A stretch of 64,000 nucleotides of DNA from Saccharopolyspora gloriosae. Its GTDB lineage: Bacteria; Actinomycetota; Actinomycetes; Mycobacteriales; Pseudonocardiaceae. Every line of letters begins with the position of its first letter. The first letter of the stretch is position 1. The translations under genes were made by a program, and so were the position numbers. Shown piece by piece: positions 63,352 to 64,000 of this stretch. The DNA lies in contig NZ_CP059557.1 in the NCBI RefSeq assembly GCF_022828475.1, forward strand, positions 5,069,470 to 5,133,469, given 5' to 3'. Under the pieces are notes generated by a model. It was not told where the DNA came from and did no database searches. It worked only from the letters and a program-made list of their open reading frames with translations.

Positions 63352-64000
63352 TCAGGGGGTTTCGCCTGTTTTGGCAGGGCGGGTGGGGTCTGTCGTCCAG
63401 TGGGACCAGGAGCCGGCGTAAAGGGCTGCCGGGTTGGCCGGGCCGCTGAGGCCTGCGTGTTCCAGGGCCAGCAAGGCCGAGCACGCTGTCACGCCTGAGC
63501 CGCAGTAGGTCGCGACTCGGGAGGTGCCGTCCACGCCTAGTTCGCGGAACAGCGCCGCGACGTCCTCCGGTGGCCGCCATGTCCCGTCCTCGGTGACGTT
63601 GGACGCGAACGGGGCGTTGCGTGCGCCGGGGATGTGGCCGGCCCGCGGGTCAACGGGTTCCACCTCGCCTCGGTATCGCTCAGGTGCGCGGGCGTCGAGC
63701 AGTCGCCCGTCCTCCGCCATCCGCGCCGCCTCGTCCGCGTTGATCACCGGCAGTGAATCCGGGACGACCTGGAAATCCGTCGGCACGACCTCCGGCACCT
63801 CGGCCGTGACCGGGTTTCCTCGCGCGACCCAGGCCCGGTATCCGCCGTCGAGCACCCGGACCCGTGGATGCCCCGCCCATCGCAGCAACCACCAGGCTCG
63901 CGCGGCCGCCGAACCGTTGTCCGCGTCGTAGGCCACGACCTCCCGCTCCGCGGTGATCCCCGCCCGCCGGAACACGGCTTGCAGGTCGGCGGCGGCGGGC
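63352..64000 (-). CDS. sseA: thiosulfate/3-mercaptopyruvate sulfurtransferase, 5' end outside the window
   Basis: The frame is open to the right edge; 216 residues are visible, including codons upstream of the in-frame GTG at 63975. Two rhodanese-type segments are recognisable: the end of the first (VVAYDADNGSAAARAWWLLR, VRVLDGGYRAWVARG) and the complete second (LLDARAPERYRGEVEPVDPR, GHIPGARNAPF) with active-site loop VATYCGSGVTACSALLALEH, where CGSGVT favours 3-mercaptopyruvate as substrate. It transfers sulfane sulfur to thiols or cyanide. Confidence 0.9.
   Translation of the reverse strand, partial: PAAADLQAVFRRAGITAEREVVAYDADNGSAAARAWWLLRWAGHPRVRVLDGGYRAWVARGNPVTAEVPEVVPTDFQVVPDSLPVINADEAARMAEDGRLLDARAPERYRGEVEPVDPRAGHIPGARNAPFASNVTEDGTWRPPEDVAALFRELGVDGTSRVATYCGSGVTACSALLALEHAGLSGPANPAALYAGSWSHWTTDPTRPAKTGETP

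Overview
The window is 64 kb of GC-rich actinobacterial chromosome. It has many GTG starts, 1-4 nt start/stop overlaps and several probable leaderless promoters. Gene order from hemQ to sigB closely follows the Mycobacterium tuberculosis order Rv2676c-Rv2710: hemQ-hemY-hemE, DUF3000, RNase D, dxs, a TrmA-like methyltransferase, an APC transporter, ceoB-ceoC, DUF3159, OB-fold, DUF3710, dut, DUF3093, DUF4193, cei, suhB, ppgK, sigA, a YihY protein, DUF3039, sigB. The interposed LuxR-type regulator and the fadA-fadB pair resemble the Streptomyces arrangement. A filamentous actinomycete, possibly Pseudonocardiales (Saccharopolyspora-like), is my best guess; this is inference from gene order and composition only.

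Layout. 1-11 kb is accessory: a 5'-truncated alpha/beta hydrolase that lacks its nucleophilic Ser, a 32-residue Cys-rich peptide gene, a PucR-gabT-gabD GABA catabolism locus, a RelE/Phd toxin-antitoxin pair lying between two 81-nt direct repeats derived from the 3' end of a LigD-type polymerase gene, msrB, and a GntR regulator coupled to a soluble Cache-domain protein. 11-27 kb holds the coproporphyrin haem genes (hemE-hemY-hemQ), DUF3000, a LuxR response regulator, RNase D, an ArsR-GNAT fusion, the fadA-fadB beta-oxidation pair behind two phased palindromes, a Uma2 nuclease-like gene, a two-component system whose response regulator is frameshifted, and dxs. 27-40.5 kb is the conserved core ending in sigA, with potassium transport genes (APC permease, ceoB, ceoC), dut, cei, suhB and ppgK. 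40.5-53 kb continues with a pentapeptide-repeat protein, a 0.7-0.9 kb stretch almost without genes, a zinc-ribbon protein, a cysteine desulfurase-like enzyme, a helicase, a YihY protein, plsC, a HhH-GPD protein, a methyltransferase, dtd and sigB. 53-64 kb holds a protein phosphatase, class I fumarase, a lipoprotein, a hydrolase, a lysine-acetylation pair (GNAT/acyl-CoA synthetase fusion and AcuC deacetylase), an IS481-family insertion, a repeat-rich stretch and a truncated sulfurtransferase.

Most notable observations. (1) The IS481-family element (61827-62933) has a 6-bp target duplication and sits 87 bp upstream of acuC. Its transposase appears designed to take its stop codon from the CTAG of the usual target; here the target is CTAC, so the frame runs on into acuC. 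(2) A structured hairpin family occurs at 55676-55761 and 62938-63035, with unrelated arms that still pair and conserved single-stranded segments. (3) Two 131-bp tandem repeats at 63026-63287 are full of small hairpins. (4) A Cys-rich peptide gene (1487-1585) has a good ribosome binding site and its own terminator. (5) Direct repeats flank the toxin-antitoxin module. No rRNA, tRNA or CRISPR array was recognised.
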